From Notamacropus eugenii (taxonomy: Eukaryota; Chordata; Mammalia; Diprotodontia; Macropodidae), in NCBI RefSeq assembly GCF_028372415.1, contig NC_092878.1:25830903-25894902 (forward strand): DNA of 64,000 nt, given 5' to 3'. Position numbers and translations under genes: made by a program. Positions 24,640-36,659 of the stretch are shown piece by piece; the first letter of the stretch is position 1; the number at the start of each line of letters is the position of its first letter. The notes beneath the pieces were generated by a model that was not told the origin of the DNA, did no database searches, and was given only the letters and a program-made list of their open reading frames with translations.

Positions 24640-24930
24640 AGTGCCTACTACATACCAGGCACTCTGCTAGGCTATGGGATATAAAGACAAAAATTAAATA
24701 GTCCTTGCCTTCAAGGAACTTAAATTCTGTCAAGAAGAATAAAGAAGTATATACGAGGTAAATCAGAGGGAGGACAGAAGGAATTTGCAGCTGGGAGAGA
24801 TCAGGAAAAGCTTCATGTATAAAGTGGGGCTTGAGTAGTGTTTTGAAGGAAATAAGGGATTCTGAGAGGCAAAGGAAAGGAAGATGGACAATCCAGGCAA
24901 GGGAGCGAGCCAGTGCAAAGGCTAACACAT
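24640..24930 (-). mobile_element. L2-like repeat, reverse orientation
   Basis: It opens with tttattaagtgcctactaca and accaggcactctgctagg, the reverse complement of an L2-type 3' end. It continues with ttcaaggaacttaaattctg and aggaaaagcttcatgtataa. Confidence 0.65.
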
Positions 24931-25524
24931 CTTACATCCCCTGCTTTCTCTAGTCTGAGTCTTCCAGAAGCACCGACAAGCTTTTAAAGCAAATCCAGGA
25001 TATGGATATAAAATATATGAAATATGGACAATTTCCTGTATCACAGAAACTTAAAAACTAGAGTGTACAATAGTTACAGAGGCTTAAGTATGTCCACGCA
25101 GAATTACAGTGTAGCTACATTTACATATCATACACTTTGTGGAGTACTTGTATAGAAAGAACGTTATCTGGAGAAATCATCTGATTCACCCTCATCTTTA
25201 TCACACCTAAACCATTTGTTATACTATGGTGGAACAACAACATCATCTTCATATTTGTTTATCATTATTAATCTTGTCTACTTTTTTAATATAAAAAGTT
25301 AGTTTTGAATGAATTATGAACCTGCCTTATAAGAAGGTGATGATTTCTGCCATTACTCATCACCCCCAACCCCTAAAATCATGCTATTCTTTTGTCAGTT
25401 TATTATTGAAAATGTTAAGTAATACAAGGCCAAGTACTGGTTCTTGCAAAATATTGTTTGAGTTTCTTCAGTGACATAACTGCTTAGTGTGGAACATGAA
25501 GGGAAGAGAAAGAGAGGAAAAGCA

Positions 25525-25600
25525 TTTACTAAGCACCTACTACATGCCAGGTACTGTGCTAAGCGCTTTACAGATATTCCCAGTTATTGGTTCCTTTACT
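25525..25600. mobile_element. Short MIR/L2-like fragment
   Basis: It contains actaagcacctactacatgc and caggtactgtgctaagcgct. Too short to assign a family. Confidence 0.45.
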
Positions 25601-25750
25601 GAGACACAGAATGAAGCACATATTTTATATTCTCTGTAAGACAAAACCATTCTCGTGTTGGCTGTTACTTAGTATTTCTACAACTCATATTGATTCCGCT
25701 TTTTGGCTTCAGAAATCTGCAATTTATCCGGTTGTCCCATTTCTCCTAAG

Positions 25751-25863
25751 GTCAAATCCTTTGAGAAGGAAAGGCAGACAGAAAAACGAGTGCTAGAATC
25801 TGACCTTGTGGATCACATGGCACAGAAACTGAGGACCAAAGTCTGTGATGAAAAGAATAGCAG
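25751..25863 (+). CDS. EIF2AK4: EIF2AK4 exon, end of HisRS-like region
   Basis: 113 nt, from VKSFEKERQTEKRVLESDLV to KVCDEKNS, ending two bases into an Arg codon. The acceptor is cctaag and the donor gtaata. It is rich in charged residues and links the HisRS-like domain to the C-terminal domain. Confidence 0.95.
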
Positions 25864-27053
25864 GTAATATAACAAATAGAAGCTCGTAAAGGCAAATGCT
25901 TCCCTACGTGTAACCTCCAGATTTGTTTTTCAATCAGACCCCTGGGAGCCTTCTTTCAGGGTGATACTTGATCAAAATAGATTTTGATGGATGTATTCTA
26001 TTCCCTTTGGAAAGTTCTGAAAGTAATTTGGTGAAACAATTTTTAATACTTTGGGACATGCCTTCCTCTTGATCTTTGGTCACATACATTAGCACCCCAA
26101 AGTCTACTGTCATTCCTAAGGTATTTGTAAGACCAGGGGTCTGCCTGTCAATATTTTTCTGCAATCTGATTTGAGAACTATTTTATTAAATTATTTAAAA
26201 GAAATCTAATGGGGAAAACCTCTAAAATTATTTTAATATGCATGAGATTTTCAAGTTTTTTCTACCCCATTCTGCCCATTTTTACCATGGCAGCTTTTCA
26301 CATTTATCCCTTCTTTTCTTTAATATGGTTCTTCCTTCAACAAATAGTGTCCTTCTTGCATTTAGTACTGAGTTTTTGCAGTGACAGTGTAATGTTACTG
26401 AAACCATTTGCTAACAGACAACTAAAAGCCAAGGGACTAGGAATAAACAATAGTCCGCTACTTATGGAAGTTGGTGAGAAACATTAAAACATGTAAACAT
26501 GTGACACCAGACAAGATTTAGTTGTAGCAGAGGATTTAAAATATTTAATGTAAATAGCTTGCTTTTATTAATAGAATACGAATATTTTCCCTTATTCCTA
26601 AGATAAAAGGCTATTGTGCATTTCAGAGACTTTAGACTTATTTGCTTTTGGAAGAACATCCATTCACACCTTTAAGATTGACTTTCTTTACCAAACTGTT
26701 CTCCTCTAGGCACCTTCAAGGTGTGGGGCGGGGTATACTGTGACTAGTATTTCCTAGTATTGTGAAGAGAGCACAAAGAGTCTCTTTTATATTTTACTGA
26801 AACTAGCATCTTGTGCCAAGCCAGGATTTTTAAATCCAGATAAACAAGTTGGAGTATTTTCTCTTAAGTATTTGTTTACCTGAAATGACATCCTGTGTCT
26901 TTTTTTTTTTATTTACTAGACCAAAAATTGATGCATTTATACCTTAATGGTCAAGAGAAAAGCATTTTTGTAGTGGAGAAATTGGTTGTAACTTACATTG
27001 ATAGAGATTGCTTTTGCCTACTTTTCTAATTGTTGTTGTTTGCTTGTTTTTAG

Positions 27054-27112
27054 AGAAGCTTCCGATAATCTTGCAGGGCAAAATCTGAAGGGGTCATTTT
27101 CTAATGCTTCAG
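27054..27112 (+). CDS. EIF2AK4: EIF2AK4 exon, linker
   Basis: 59 nt. It completes Arg and reads EASDNLAGQNLKGSFSNAS, ending one base into Gly. The acceptor is tttttag and the donor gtatta. This is a Ser/Asn-rich linker before the C-terminal domain. Confidence 0.93.
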
Positions 27113-27844
27113 GTATTACTACTAATTACAGACTGAACAAAATAGTTGTAGTGTCTCTGACTGGATAGATACTGTATGTTTGCTTTGCAATGCTTACACT
27201 ATGATTTTGGCTAACTCCTAATTATACCCCCCAAAAAACAATTTGTAGCAGCTACTTCTCCAAAAGATTGTTCAATAAAATGGAGCTTATTACTTGGCTA
27301 GTTTTACTGGCCTTTGAAACCTATTCTTTAGTACACAGATTATTAGACTACATGTCATATACCTGGGTGCTAACTCTGTTTCAACAGCTTGTGTACTTTA
27401 GGCAGAGTTTTAAGCTCTCTGTACCTTAGTTTGACCCACAGAACACATATAGACAAGTCTAAATCTTCCCCACCTCACAGATGAGTAAGAATTAGATCCT
27501 TGAATGAAAGTAATATATAAATGTAGTTTTCTGTAAAATCAAAAGAAAATATTTGAGTTCAGTACTATCTATTTTCCCCATTTAGGTCAAAGAGAAGCTG
27601 TTTGGGTTTCTAAGCAGTTAGGTCAGATTTTGACAGCATTGACTGTGTACCAGCATCAGTGAAAATAATATGTCTAGTTGAAATCTGAGAGATTATTAGG
27701 TTTTAGAAAATTTCATGTCACGTCTTTAAGTTTGTAACTATAAACAAATGTAGTCTTCAGTCAGCTTTCTATTTATTTGTATTTCACTTTCTTGCACATT
27801 TAGTGGAAGTGAATAAAGCTATTTTGAAATTCTCTTTGATTTAG

Positions 27845-27942
27845 GTTTATTTGAAATACATGGAGCAACAGTTGTTCCTAATGTGAGTGTTATAGCCCCA
27901 GAGAAGCTATCGGCCAGCACCAGGAGGCGGTATGAAACTCAG
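27845..27942 (+). CDS. EIF2AK4: EIF2AK4 exon, linker to C-terminal domain
   Basis: 98 nt. It completes Gly and reads LFEIHGATVVPNVSVIAPEK then LSASTRRRYETQ. The acceptor is gatttag and the donor gtaggc. The frame closes exactly over the three exons 25,751-27,942 (270 nt). Confidence 0.96.
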
Positions 27943-28089
27943 GTAGGCACTGAGGCTTTTTTAGCTTTCCAATCGTTATCTTGGGGAGAATGTAATGCGA
28001 GGAAATAAATGTGGAAACTGTGCTAAAAGCATAACACCTTTTCTTCCTATGCCCAGAGCTTAGGATGCTTCTGAAACTCAACAAATTAA

Positions 28090-28235
28090 GAAAAACTTAG
28101 CTGTGTAACCATAAGTAGATTACTTAACCTCTCTGTTCTTCAGTGTTCTCAACTGTAAACAAGGATAATAATATCTGCAGTACTTACCAGACAGGGTTGT
28201 TATAAGGAAAAGAGCTTGGTGAATATTTAAATTAC
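28090..28235 (+). mobile_element. MIR-like SINE
   Basis: It contains gctgtgtaaccataagtag, ttaacctctctgttcttcag and cagggttgttataaggaa. Plus strand, 5' truncated. Confidence 0.6.
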
Positions 28236-28449
28236 TCTGTCAATGACATATCTACAGTAAGTTAAACGCAAAGGCAGCAATGTCTTATGCATTCTTGGCT
28301 CCAACCTTGCTCAATGAAAAATGGACTTTAAAATGAGACTTAGAAGATTTGAATAGGTGAAGAATGTTTCAGATCACAGGCATATTACAAGAAGCAGGAA
28401 TGAGCATGGACATTAGCTTAATTGGGGACAGAAAGGCAAAGAGGAATTA

Positions 28450-28635
28450 AATGTGAACAGCAGTTCAGATTTATATAGCATTTAGAAGGTTTACAAGATT
28501 CTTTCCTCACAACAGCCCTGTGAAGTAGGTCTCCATTTTAAAGATGTGGAAACCAAAGTTCTAATGATTTGTCATAACTATTGAGTTTAGAGCTGGAATT
28601 TGAATCCAACCCACTCCTGACTTCCAACTGCAATG
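28450..28635 (-). mobile_element. MIR-like SINE
   Basis: The reverse-complement layout is seen: tttatatagcatttagaagg, tcctcacaacagccctgtga and agctggaatttgaatccaac. Confidence 0.55.
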
Positions 28636-29164
28636 GTTTTACACTGTTATATTCTGCCTCTCATATGAATTGACAAAGTTCAGGTATGGCAGTTTTTATA
28701 AGCATTTCTGTTTGCTTAGATCATCAAGTACTAACTAGTTTATCAAGTGTTCTCTGCTACATCCATTTCTAATGTTCCCTTGCTGACTGCTGGTGCTTTC
28801 TTCCTATTACTACAGTTAGCTTAGTACTGAAATCATTTAGAGCACTATTCTACTGGAACCCAGTATCCTCAGTTAACCGCTGAAATGGGTGTCTTGAGCT
28901 GCAATCACCATTGATCCTGGTTGGATTTAAGAACTAAGTAGCAAGAAGAAAAGGTTGCTAAACAGGTGACTGAGGGATCTTGTGACCCTGATCTCAATTC
29001 TAAGACAGAAGGGAGCAGTAGTGATTGCAGCTGCAAGAGAGTGGGGGTCGTGGTCACAGGGCTAGAAGGAGTACTAGCGCAGGTGGCTATAGGGGGAAAA
29101 GATCCCTTCCTGGGTAAAGACCAGAGCACAGATGAGAAGAGCAGTGACCACACCTCTCCTTGAA

Positions 29165-29825
29165 AGCACCAAAAATCTACAGACCACAGAGCAACAGACT
29201 TCTGAAGCTTAAGACATTGCCCCCTCCACCCTAGGAGGACAGCTCAACTTGAACATAAAGTTAAAAGTAAAGGGAAAATCAAGACACAAACCCAGAAGAA
29301 GACAACCATTCAAAGCAGCTAAATGCAAAGCCTCAAAAAAAAAAAATGTGAATTGGTCACAGGCCCAAACAGAATTTCTGGAAGGACTCAAAAAGAATTT
29401 TAAAAATCAAATTAAGAGAGATACAGGAAAAATTAGGAAAAGAAATGAGAGTGATGCAAGAAAATTTTGAAAATAGAGTCAACAATGCAGTAAAATTAGC
29501 ATGAAAAATACTGAAGAAAATAACACCTTAAAAACCAAAATTGACCAAATGGAAAAAGGTATCAAAAAAAACTCACTGAAGAAAATAATTCCTTAAAAAA
29601 TTAGATTGGGAAAGTGGAAGCTCATGACTCCATGGAGACATCAAGAAACAATAAAACAAAATCAAGAGGATGAAAAGAATAGAAGAGAATGTGAAATATT
29701 TCATTGGAAAAAGACTGAGAACTGGAAATATTTCATTGGAAAAAAACAGGAAAATAATTTGAGGAGAGATAATTTAAGAATTATTGAACTCCCTAAAAGC
29801 TATGATCACAAAAAGGGCATAAACA
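29165..29825 (+). mobile_element. L1 5'/ORF1-region fragment
   Basis: A-rich plus-strand sequence reads like the L1 leader and ORF1 coiled-coil region (aaattaagagagatacagg, aattgaccaaatggaaaaag). It starts after a non-repeat part of the intron. Frames are broken by stops. Confidence 0.55.
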
Positions 29826-29920
29826 TCATATTCCTTTTTTTTAATAGAGTATTTTATTTTTCTCAGTTATATGTAAAAACAATCTTTAACATTCACTTTT
29901 TAAAATTTTGAGTTCCTAGG
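29826..29920 (-). mobile_element. Short reverse L1 3' tail
   Basis: It starts with T8 and is the reverse complement of the L1 3' tail (taaaattttgagttcct at its right end). It sits between two plus-strand L1 pieces. Confidence 0.5.
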
Positions 29921-31184
29921 TATAGACCAACATCTTATACTGTATACCAAGATAAGGTCAAAATGGGTATATGAGTTATACATAAAAGGTGATACCATAA
30001 GCAAATTAAGAGAGCATGGAACAGTTTCTCAGATTTAAGGATAAGGGAAGAATTTAGGACTAAAGAAGACATAGAGAGCATTACAAATTGTAAAACAGGT
30101 CATTTTGATTACATAAAATTAAGAATTTTTTTGCACAAACAAAACCAATGCAACCAAAATTATAAGGAAAGCAGAAAACTGAGGGGAAATTTTTGCAACA
30201 AGTGTTTCTGATAAAGGCCTTATTTCTCAATTATATAGAGAAATGAGTCAAATCTATAAAAATACAAGTCATTTGCAGTTGATAAATGGTCAAAGGATAT
30301 GAATAGGCAATTTTCATCAAAGCTATCTATCGTCATATGAAAAAATGCTCCAAATCGCTTCATCAGAGAAATGCAAATTAAAACAACTCTGAGGTACCAC
30401 CTCACACCTATCAGAGTGGCTAATATGACAAAAAAAGGAAAATGTCAGATGTGGGAGGGTACGTGGGAAAACTGAGACACTAATACACTATTAGTGGAAT
30501 TGTGAACTGATCCAACCATTCTGAACAGCAAACTGGAACTCTGCCCAAAGGCCTATAAAACTGTGCATACCCTTTGATCCAGCAATACCACTGAGAGGTT
30601 TATAACCCAAAGACATCCCAATAAAGGGGGAAAGGGCCTGTTTGTACCAAAAATATTTATAGCAGCTCTTTTTGTAGTGGGTAAGCATTGGAAACCAAAG
30701 GCATCTGCTTCAACTGAGAAATGGTTAAACAAATTGTGGTTTATGAGTGTAATGAAATATTATTGTGCTATAAGAAATGACAAGCAGGATGATTTCAGAA
30801 AAATCTGGAAAGACTTGGATGAACTGATGCAAAGTGAAGCAAGCAGAACCAGGAAGGCATTGTATACGGTAACACCAATGCTGTTTGATGAAGAACTGTG
30901 AATGACTTAGCTCTTCTCAGCAATACAGTGATCCAAGATTATCCCAGAGGACTGATGATGAAGCATACTATCCACCTCCCAAGAAAGAACTGGTATTGAT
31001 TGAATACAGACTGAAGTATGCTATTTTTCATTTTCTTTCATTTTTTTCCTCAATTCAAGTCATCTTGTACAAAATTACTAATATGGAAATGTTTTACATA
31101 ATTGCACATATATAACCTTTATTTGATTGCTTACTTTCTCAGAGGGGACAGAGGAATTTGAAACTCATAACTTTAAAAATGTTA
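29921..31184 (+). mobile_element. L1 ORF2 end and 3'UTR
   Basis: It matches the universally conserved L1 ORF2 C-terminal wording: agagaaatgcaaattaaaac, taccacctcacacctatcag, ctttgatccagcaatacca, then ctggaaagacttggatgaac. An A-rich 3' end follows at about 31,180. The coding frame is interrupted. Confidence 0.85.
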
Positions 31185-31540
31185 AATTTAGTAAAAAAAA
31201 ATTTGAGTTCCCAATTTTCTCCCTTCCTTCCTCACTTCCTCCCCCCCAAGACAGTAAGCAATTAGATATACATTATATATATATACAACCATATAGAACA
31301 TATTTCCCTATTAGTCATGTTGTGAAAAAAGAAACAGACCAAAAAGGAAGAGGAGGGAAGCACAAAAAAAAAAATAAAGTGCAAAATAGTATACTTCAAT
31401 TCATATTCAGACTCCATCAGTTTTGGGGGTTTTTTTCTGGATATGGACATCATTTTTCATCGTGAGTCCTTTGAGGTTGTCGTGGATTATTGTCTTGCTA
31501 AGAATAGCTAAGTCATTCACAGTGGATCACCATATCATAT
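31185..31540 (-). mobile_element. L1 3'UTR in reverse orientation
   Basis: It reads as the reverse complement of the 3'UTR just to its left. The end tgtgaatgacttagctattc-type segment appears inverted at about 31,500-31,530 and the A-rich tail end abuts 31,184. The two copies form a tail-to-tail inverted pair. Confidence 0.75.
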
Positions 31541-32330
31541 TTCAAGAACTTATCAAGGAAAACTGCCCTGAAATAGAAATTGAAAGAATCTTCCAGTTAA
31601 CTCCTGAGATTCCAAAATGAAAACTTCCAAAATATTTTAGCTAAAATCCAGCACTCCCAGGTCAAAGAGAAAATATTGCAAGTAGCCAGAAATAAACAAT
31701 TCAGATATCATGAAGCCACAATCAGGATCATGCAAGATTTAGCAGCTTCCACATTAAATGACCAGAAGGTTTGAAATATGCTATTCTAGAACTCAAAGGA
31801 GCCAGAGTTACAACCAGGAATAACAACCTATTCAACAAAACTGAACATAATTCTTCAGGGGAAAAAAAATGGATGTTAATAAAATAGACTTTCAAGCATT
31901 CCTAATGAAAAGTCCAGAGGTGGGTGGAAGAGCAAATCATAGTAACAAAAAGCAATTTCATCAAAGAGAATAAAAACAAAAAAGACGACATATCAGAGTT
32001 TATGGGATGCAGCCAAAACAGTACCTAGGGAAAAATTTGTATTTATAAACCCATCAATAAAATTGAGAAAGAGCAGATCAGTGAATTGGGCATGCAACTA
32101 AAATAGTAGAAAAAGAACAGATTAAAAATCCCCAATTAAACACCGAATTGGAAATCCTGAAACTAAGTGAGAGATTAATAAATCAGCTGAAAGTAAGAAA
32201 ACCATTGAATTAATAAATAAAAAAATCATTTATTAGTTTGATTAAAAAAGAAAAACCAAATTATCAGTATCAAAATGAAAAGGGTGAATTCACCTCCAAT
32301 GAAGATGGAATTAAAACAATTATTAGCAAC
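31541..32330 (+). mobile_element. L1 ORF1-end and ORF2 internal fragments
   Basis: The frames give peptide matches to L1. One is an ORF1-like VKEKILQVAR followed by IRIMQDLAASTLND. Another is the ORF2 piece LWDAAKTVPREKFVFINPSI. A third is KKEKPNYQYQNEKGEFTSNE. It is heavily deleted between pieces. Confidence 0.65.
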
Positions 32331-32700
32331 TGTTTTGCTCAACTCTGAATGACTTCGCTATTCTCAGCAGGACAGTGAGAAAAACAATTCCCAAGGACTT
32401 CGGGTGAAAAATGCTAGCCCCCTCCAGAGAGGACTGACCGTCTGAATGTAGAACGATGCATTATTCTGGATTTTTTGGTCTGCGTTTTCTTTTGTAACAT
32501 GGCTGATGACTACACAGCCATCACCCATATCAAAAGTGTTTGCCTTCTTAGGGAGAGAGAACAGAGGAAGAGAACTGGAACTAAAATTTAAAAAAAAAAA
32601 AAAAACCTTAAAATTTTTTTTTTGTTTACATGTAATTGAAAAAAAGTTAAAAAAGTTTATAGAGCCCAGATTAATAACCCTAATGTCTGGTTTGCAGACA
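32331..32700 (+). mobile_element. Second L1 3'UTR, plus orientation
   Basis: ctctgaatgacttcgctatt and attctcagcaggacagtga repeat the 3'UTR seen at 30,900-31,020. It ends in agggagagagaacagagg, an A-rich tract at 32,588-32,640 and a further acatgtaattgaaaa-type L1 tail just before the exon at 32,753. Confidence 0.65.
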
Positions 32701-32752
32701 AACAGGAAGGTGTCTTGCTTCCACATGTTCTGAATTCAGTAATCTCTTGTAG

Positions 32753-32821
32753 GTACAAACAAGACTCCAGACTGCCCTTGCCAACCTTCACCATAAAAGC
32801 AGTGAAATTGAAATTTTAGCT
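32753..32821 (+). CDS. EIF2AK4: EIF2AK4 exon, C-terminal domain
   Basis: 23 codons in phase 0 (VQTRLQTALANLHHKSSEIE then ILA). The acceptor is cttgtag and the donor gtaagt. It lies directly after the L1-derived composite in the preceding intron. The splice site itself is intact. Confidence 0.96.
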
Positions 32822-33375
32822 GTAAGTCCTTTCCTTTGATATTGTTTTAAGAGCAAAATTCTCAGAGCTTAGCTTTTAGCTCATGTATTGTTACATGATT
32901 TTAATTACGGTCAACCTTATGCAAAATCAGAGCATGAGACTACGCAGAAAATGTGAAGGCTTGGGGGAAAATATCAAAAGAAAAAAGGTTTTTTTCTTTC
33001 CTTCCCCAAACCCAAAAATGGAAAAAAATTATAACATCCTCAGAAAATCTTCATTTTGTTTATGAAATTTTCTAGGTGGGCCTTTAAATCTTAAGTCTAC
33101 ATATGTACATGTGTTAGAATCAGTTCCCTTTTGGGCAGGGAGGTACAGGGGGAGATTATGATTTATTAGTTTGGGGCCCCAGAGCTGAAGGCTCATCTTC
33201 ATACAGTTGACATTTATTTCATTTCCAAATTTAACAGCATTCCAAAGACCTGAACAGTGATTTTCAAATTCAGTCTTTGGTGATAGTATATAATACAAAT
33301 AATCAGTTAAGCTCACCAAAATTGCCCCATCAAATCCCTTTATGCAAACTTGTATTGTATATTTCTTTTTCACAG

Positions 33376-33420
33376 GTAGACTTGCCAAAAGAAACGATTT
33401 TGCAGTTTTTGTCACTAGAG
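33376..33420 (+). CDS. EIF2AK4: EIF2AK4 exon, C-terminal domain
   Basis: 15 codons in phase 0 (VDLPKETILQFLSLE), a micro-sized exon. The acceptor is ttcacag and the donor gtaagc. Confidence 0.95.
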
Positions 33421-34538
33421 GTAAGCAAGGTAGATTCTGCTATAAGTAAGTTTTGACTTAGAGCCAAATTTTAAATTCCAAAAGATTGAATAGTTTTTGC
33501 CATTAACGGACCAAATGGAAATTAGTTTTCCTTAGTGATATTAATTTTCTAAACTTGGGAATTTGTAGAGATTATTGGCAAACCTTCCTTTTACGGAAAA
33601 AATTTGTTTCTAAATTTATGTGTTAATGGAATTATTTCAAACATTTAACTTCTTCCTAATAGGAAAGAGCAGAGTGCTACAGGCACTGCCATTTGAAGAT
33701 TAATGAAAATGTCAATTGTTTTAGAACATAAAAAACCATAACTAGTACGAGAACAATGGTGCATGGCATCCTTCCCAGCAATGGCCTTAAGGACTCTCCT
33801 TCCCATTTCCCTACCTCCAAATGAGTTTGATTCAGGTGCTAGAATCCCTAGTTACAGTTATGATCAGTCACATGTATCTCCCCTTCCCCATTTTAATTTT
33901 GGAATTACATGTTATCTATTTTCTTTCAAACATACACTTAAATAGACCATAAAGTCCCTTAATAACATACAGCCCCAGCTATAGCTAATGTGTTATAAAT
34001 GACTACTTCAGAATTACAGCTTTCTTTCACCTGCCTAAAATATTTGATACCAGAGATGTCATTTATCTATGTCCTGGAAACTGAAAATGGATCCATGTGC
34101 TTGCTTCTAGTGCCATCTTACTAGTTCTGTATTGGTAACTGGATTATTCGTTTGCCATTAACATATTATGAAAGTGGTATCTGTCACATGTAGGCAAAGA
34201 GGAGCAGAAAATAATTTGCCCAAGATCATCATGGTAGAACAGTGATAGCTGGTATACATTCCCAAAGTAGGCACTGAAGAGCCTCTGATGTTAATGAAGT
34301 GGCATATAGCATTTGAGTTCTAAAGTAAATGGAGCCGTCTTCCAAGAGTCAGAGCAACCCTCTTATAGATTTTAATACTTACCTCTGTATGATTTCTCTG
34401 TAGGTACTTGGTCCTTGGAAGAGCACTAGCAAATCCCATTAGTGATGCCTAGGAAGAGCCATATCTTTCTCCAGTTTAAAAAAAAAAAACCTAAGTGTAC
34501 CCTGCTGTTTAAAAAGTCTTATCTTTGTTTTTCCCTAG
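33421..34538. other. EIF2AK4 intron, mostly nothing recognised
   Basis: One possible reverse MIR-like scrap lies at about 34,180-34,260 (aataatttgcccaagatca). Otherwise no feature seen. Confidence 0.4.
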
Positions 34539-34657
34539 TGGGATGGTGATGAACAGGCCTTTAATACAACTGTGAAGCAGCTACTGTCGCGCCTGCCAAA
34601 GCAGAGATACCTCAAATTAGTCTGTGATGAAATTTACAACATCAAAATTGAAAAAAA
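34539..34657 (+). CDS. EIF2AK4: EIF2AK4 exon, C-terminal ribosome/dimerisation domain
   Basis: 119 nt, with WDGDEQAFNTTVKQLLSRLP and KQRYLKLVCDEIYNIKIEK, ending two bases into Lys. The acceptor is ccctag and the donor gtaagt. The basic LSRLPKQRYLK stretch fits the rRNA-binding face described for the GCN2 C-terminus. Confidence 0.96.
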
Positions 34658-35278
34658 GTAAGTTACCTGGTTAGTAGCAACAGGTTTCACATGTGAGAAT
34701 TCAAGCAGGTAAGCTATTAAAACCATCCCATTGTAGTTTATCTTCCCTGAAGCTTCAGATCCCTCTTTAGCAGCACCTCATTATCCTGTCAGGATGCTGG
34801 GGAATAAGCCTACTGATGAGTTCAGCAGCCAGCAGCCAGTGAAGACTGCCTTGGGCCATCTATCAGATCTCATCTTCAGCCACCACCTTATTAATGACAA
34901 AGCATAAAAGGGCACAAATCAACTGTCCCCACTATAAATTTATTCCCCCAGGTGACCCATTTATAGAATTCTAGTGTTTAAATTAGGAGGAAATAGCTAT
35001 GAGCTCTGCTGCTTCATCTTAAGAAAATCAGACTAATTGTCCTTTGCTTTAAAGTCCCAATAGAGAAGTATGGCCTCCTCACCCCACCGCCTTTAAAGGC
35101 GGAAACGAAAAGTGTGAAACAAATGGTGACGTTTCATTTGCCAAGAGTTTCGTTAGCAGTTAACTTTCTAGATAAATGTATTTTTCCAAATAGAACCTAC
35201 AGGCTTTCCTTCTTCATTTCTTGAACCATTGTTTTTATCTGTGGTTGCCTCTAATTAAAGGCTTTCTTTCTTCCGCAG

Positions 35279-35336
35279 AGTGTCGGTGTTATTCCTATAC
35301 AGTTACAGAGATGACTACTACAGAATCTTGTTTTAA
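35279..35336 (+). CDS. EIF2AK4: EIF2AK4 last coding exon
   Basis: It completes Lys and reads VSVLFLYSYRDDYYRILF followed by TAA at 35,334-35,336. The acceptor is ttccgcag. The terminal peptide is the known GCN2 C-terminus. The 3'UTR follows to about 35,525. Confidence 0.97.
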
Positions 35337-35525
35337 GTATGAAGAATTCATTGTACAGGACATGTGAATTGTACATAACCGTGTTCAAACCAAACAGAAG
35401 CTCATGCTGTAATATAGGATGCTGTACAGTCATTGTAATTTTGGATAAATCTTAAACTGAATATTTTACGGTGTATATATTAGCAGCTAAACTTTTTGGA
35501 TTTAATAAATGTTTTTCATAAATCT
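35337..35525 (+). terminator. EIF2AK4: EIF2AK4 3'UTR and polyadenylation signal
   Basis: An AATAAA hexamer lies at 35,504-35,509, about 170 bp after the stop codon. Cleavage is expected within the following 10-30 bases. The short 3'UTR contains no repeat I can see. Confidence 0.8.
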
Positions 35526-35599
35526 GCCTGCTATGCTCTTCCTATATCCCTGGAGGCAGGATGTGTGAAGTAACCTTTAGGTGCATTATAGTATCTGAT

Positions 35600-35745
35600 C
35601 AATTCACTTATTCTCACACTGAATACAACCATGTGAAAAAGGTGCTCTCTTTACCTCAGCTTTATAGATGAGGAAATTGCACCTTGGAAGTTAACTGACT
35701 TGTGTAAGGATCTGCGCGTATTAAGTGCAGGATTCTTTCTACCGT
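35600..35745 (-). mobile_element. MIR-like SINE fragment downstream of EIF2AK4
   Basis: It contains tttatagatgaggaaattgc and agttaactgacttgtgtaag. It lies between the two convergent poly(A) regions. Confidence 0.5.
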
Positions 35746-35765
35746 ATGCTTTGCTGAGTTTGGGA

Positions 35766-36006
35766 TGTTGTTCAGTGGTTTCAGTCATGCCCGATTCTTC
35801 ATGACCCCATTTGGGGTTTTCCTGGCAAAGATACTGGAGTAGTACGTCATTTCCTTCTCTGGCTTATTTTATAGATGAGGAAACTGAGGCAAACAGGGTG
35901 AAGTGACTTGCCCAAAGTTACACAGCTAGTGTCTGAGGCCAGATTTGAATTCATGAAAGTTTTCCTAACTCCAGACCTGGCTCTCTATCCATAGGCCACC
36001 TGGCTA
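35766..36006 (-). mobile_element. MAR1-type SINE
   Basis: Reverse-complement order: catgaccccatttggggttt, tagatgaggaaactgaggc, gtgacttgcccaaagttac and a head end ctatccataggccacctgg. It sits in the intergenic gap between EIF2AK4 and SRP14. Confidence 0.85.
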
Positions 36007-36659
36007 CCATGAGTTTGGGATAAGGTTTTTATACTTAATTAAAGAGTAATTAAGCATCCAAAGATGTAAATAGCTTAACTTCTTGTCATTCTAAGCTTGC
36101 TTTCTGGGGAATTAGGAGTATAACAACTGGAGTAGTTCTAGATTTCAAACTGAAACATTGAACTGAGTATATTCAGTGAAAATAAAAAATGCTAATATTG
36201 AGGAAAAATTTTAAATTGAAGCTATCAGTTGTACCTTAAAAAGTTATACTTCTTGGATTTGGAAAATGAACTACTATATAGTCACTTTTTCAGTGAATTG
36301 TGTTAAATTAATTAAATTGGTCATTAACATGACTTAAAAACTTAATAAACACCTCAGAAGTATTTAGAAAGCAACTCTAAGACTTCACACTCTATTCAAA
36401 GCACTGCCCAGCTTCTGTCACCAAAAGCCCTGAGAATATATTAAAAGCCTTCTCACCCAGTTGGGTTAATAATGCAAAACCAAAGGTGATTAAAAAATAC
36501 AAACAGGTAAAGGAAATCAAGAAAGGTATATCAATAGATTTAATGGTACACTGCTTTGTTCACACAGATCTCTAAAGTGACTTCAACAAACCATAGACCA
36601 GGTTTACTACATGGTGTAAAGGGGGTGAGGCTGGATGGATGCCACATATATATGACTTG

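Larger units (their letters stand above)
1..35525 (+). other. EIF2AK4: EIF2AK4 (GCN2) gene, 3' half, 20 coding exons
   Basis: This is the gene-level entry. EIF2AK4 encodes GCN2, a cytosolic ribosome-associated kinase that is activated by uncharged tRNA and stalled ribosomes and phosphorylates eIF2-alpha. Twenty exons between 1,368 and 35,336 have AG/GT borders and join without frame breaks into 691 codons plus stop. By comparison with the human protein recalled from memory (1,649 residues) they correspond to about residues 957-1649. That covers the end of the kinase domain, the HisRS-like domain (from about 1022) and the C-terminal domain. If the human count of 39 exons holds, these are exons 20-39. 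The RWD domain, pseudokinase and most of the kinase lie left of the window. No premature stop or frameshift was seen, so the gene looks functional. The 1-1,367 part is intron. Confidence 0.96.

Noticed and set aside
29249..29911. Lys-rich open frames of 73 and 101 codons
   Set aside because: They are remnants of L1 ORF1-type sequence inside an intron, not independent genes.
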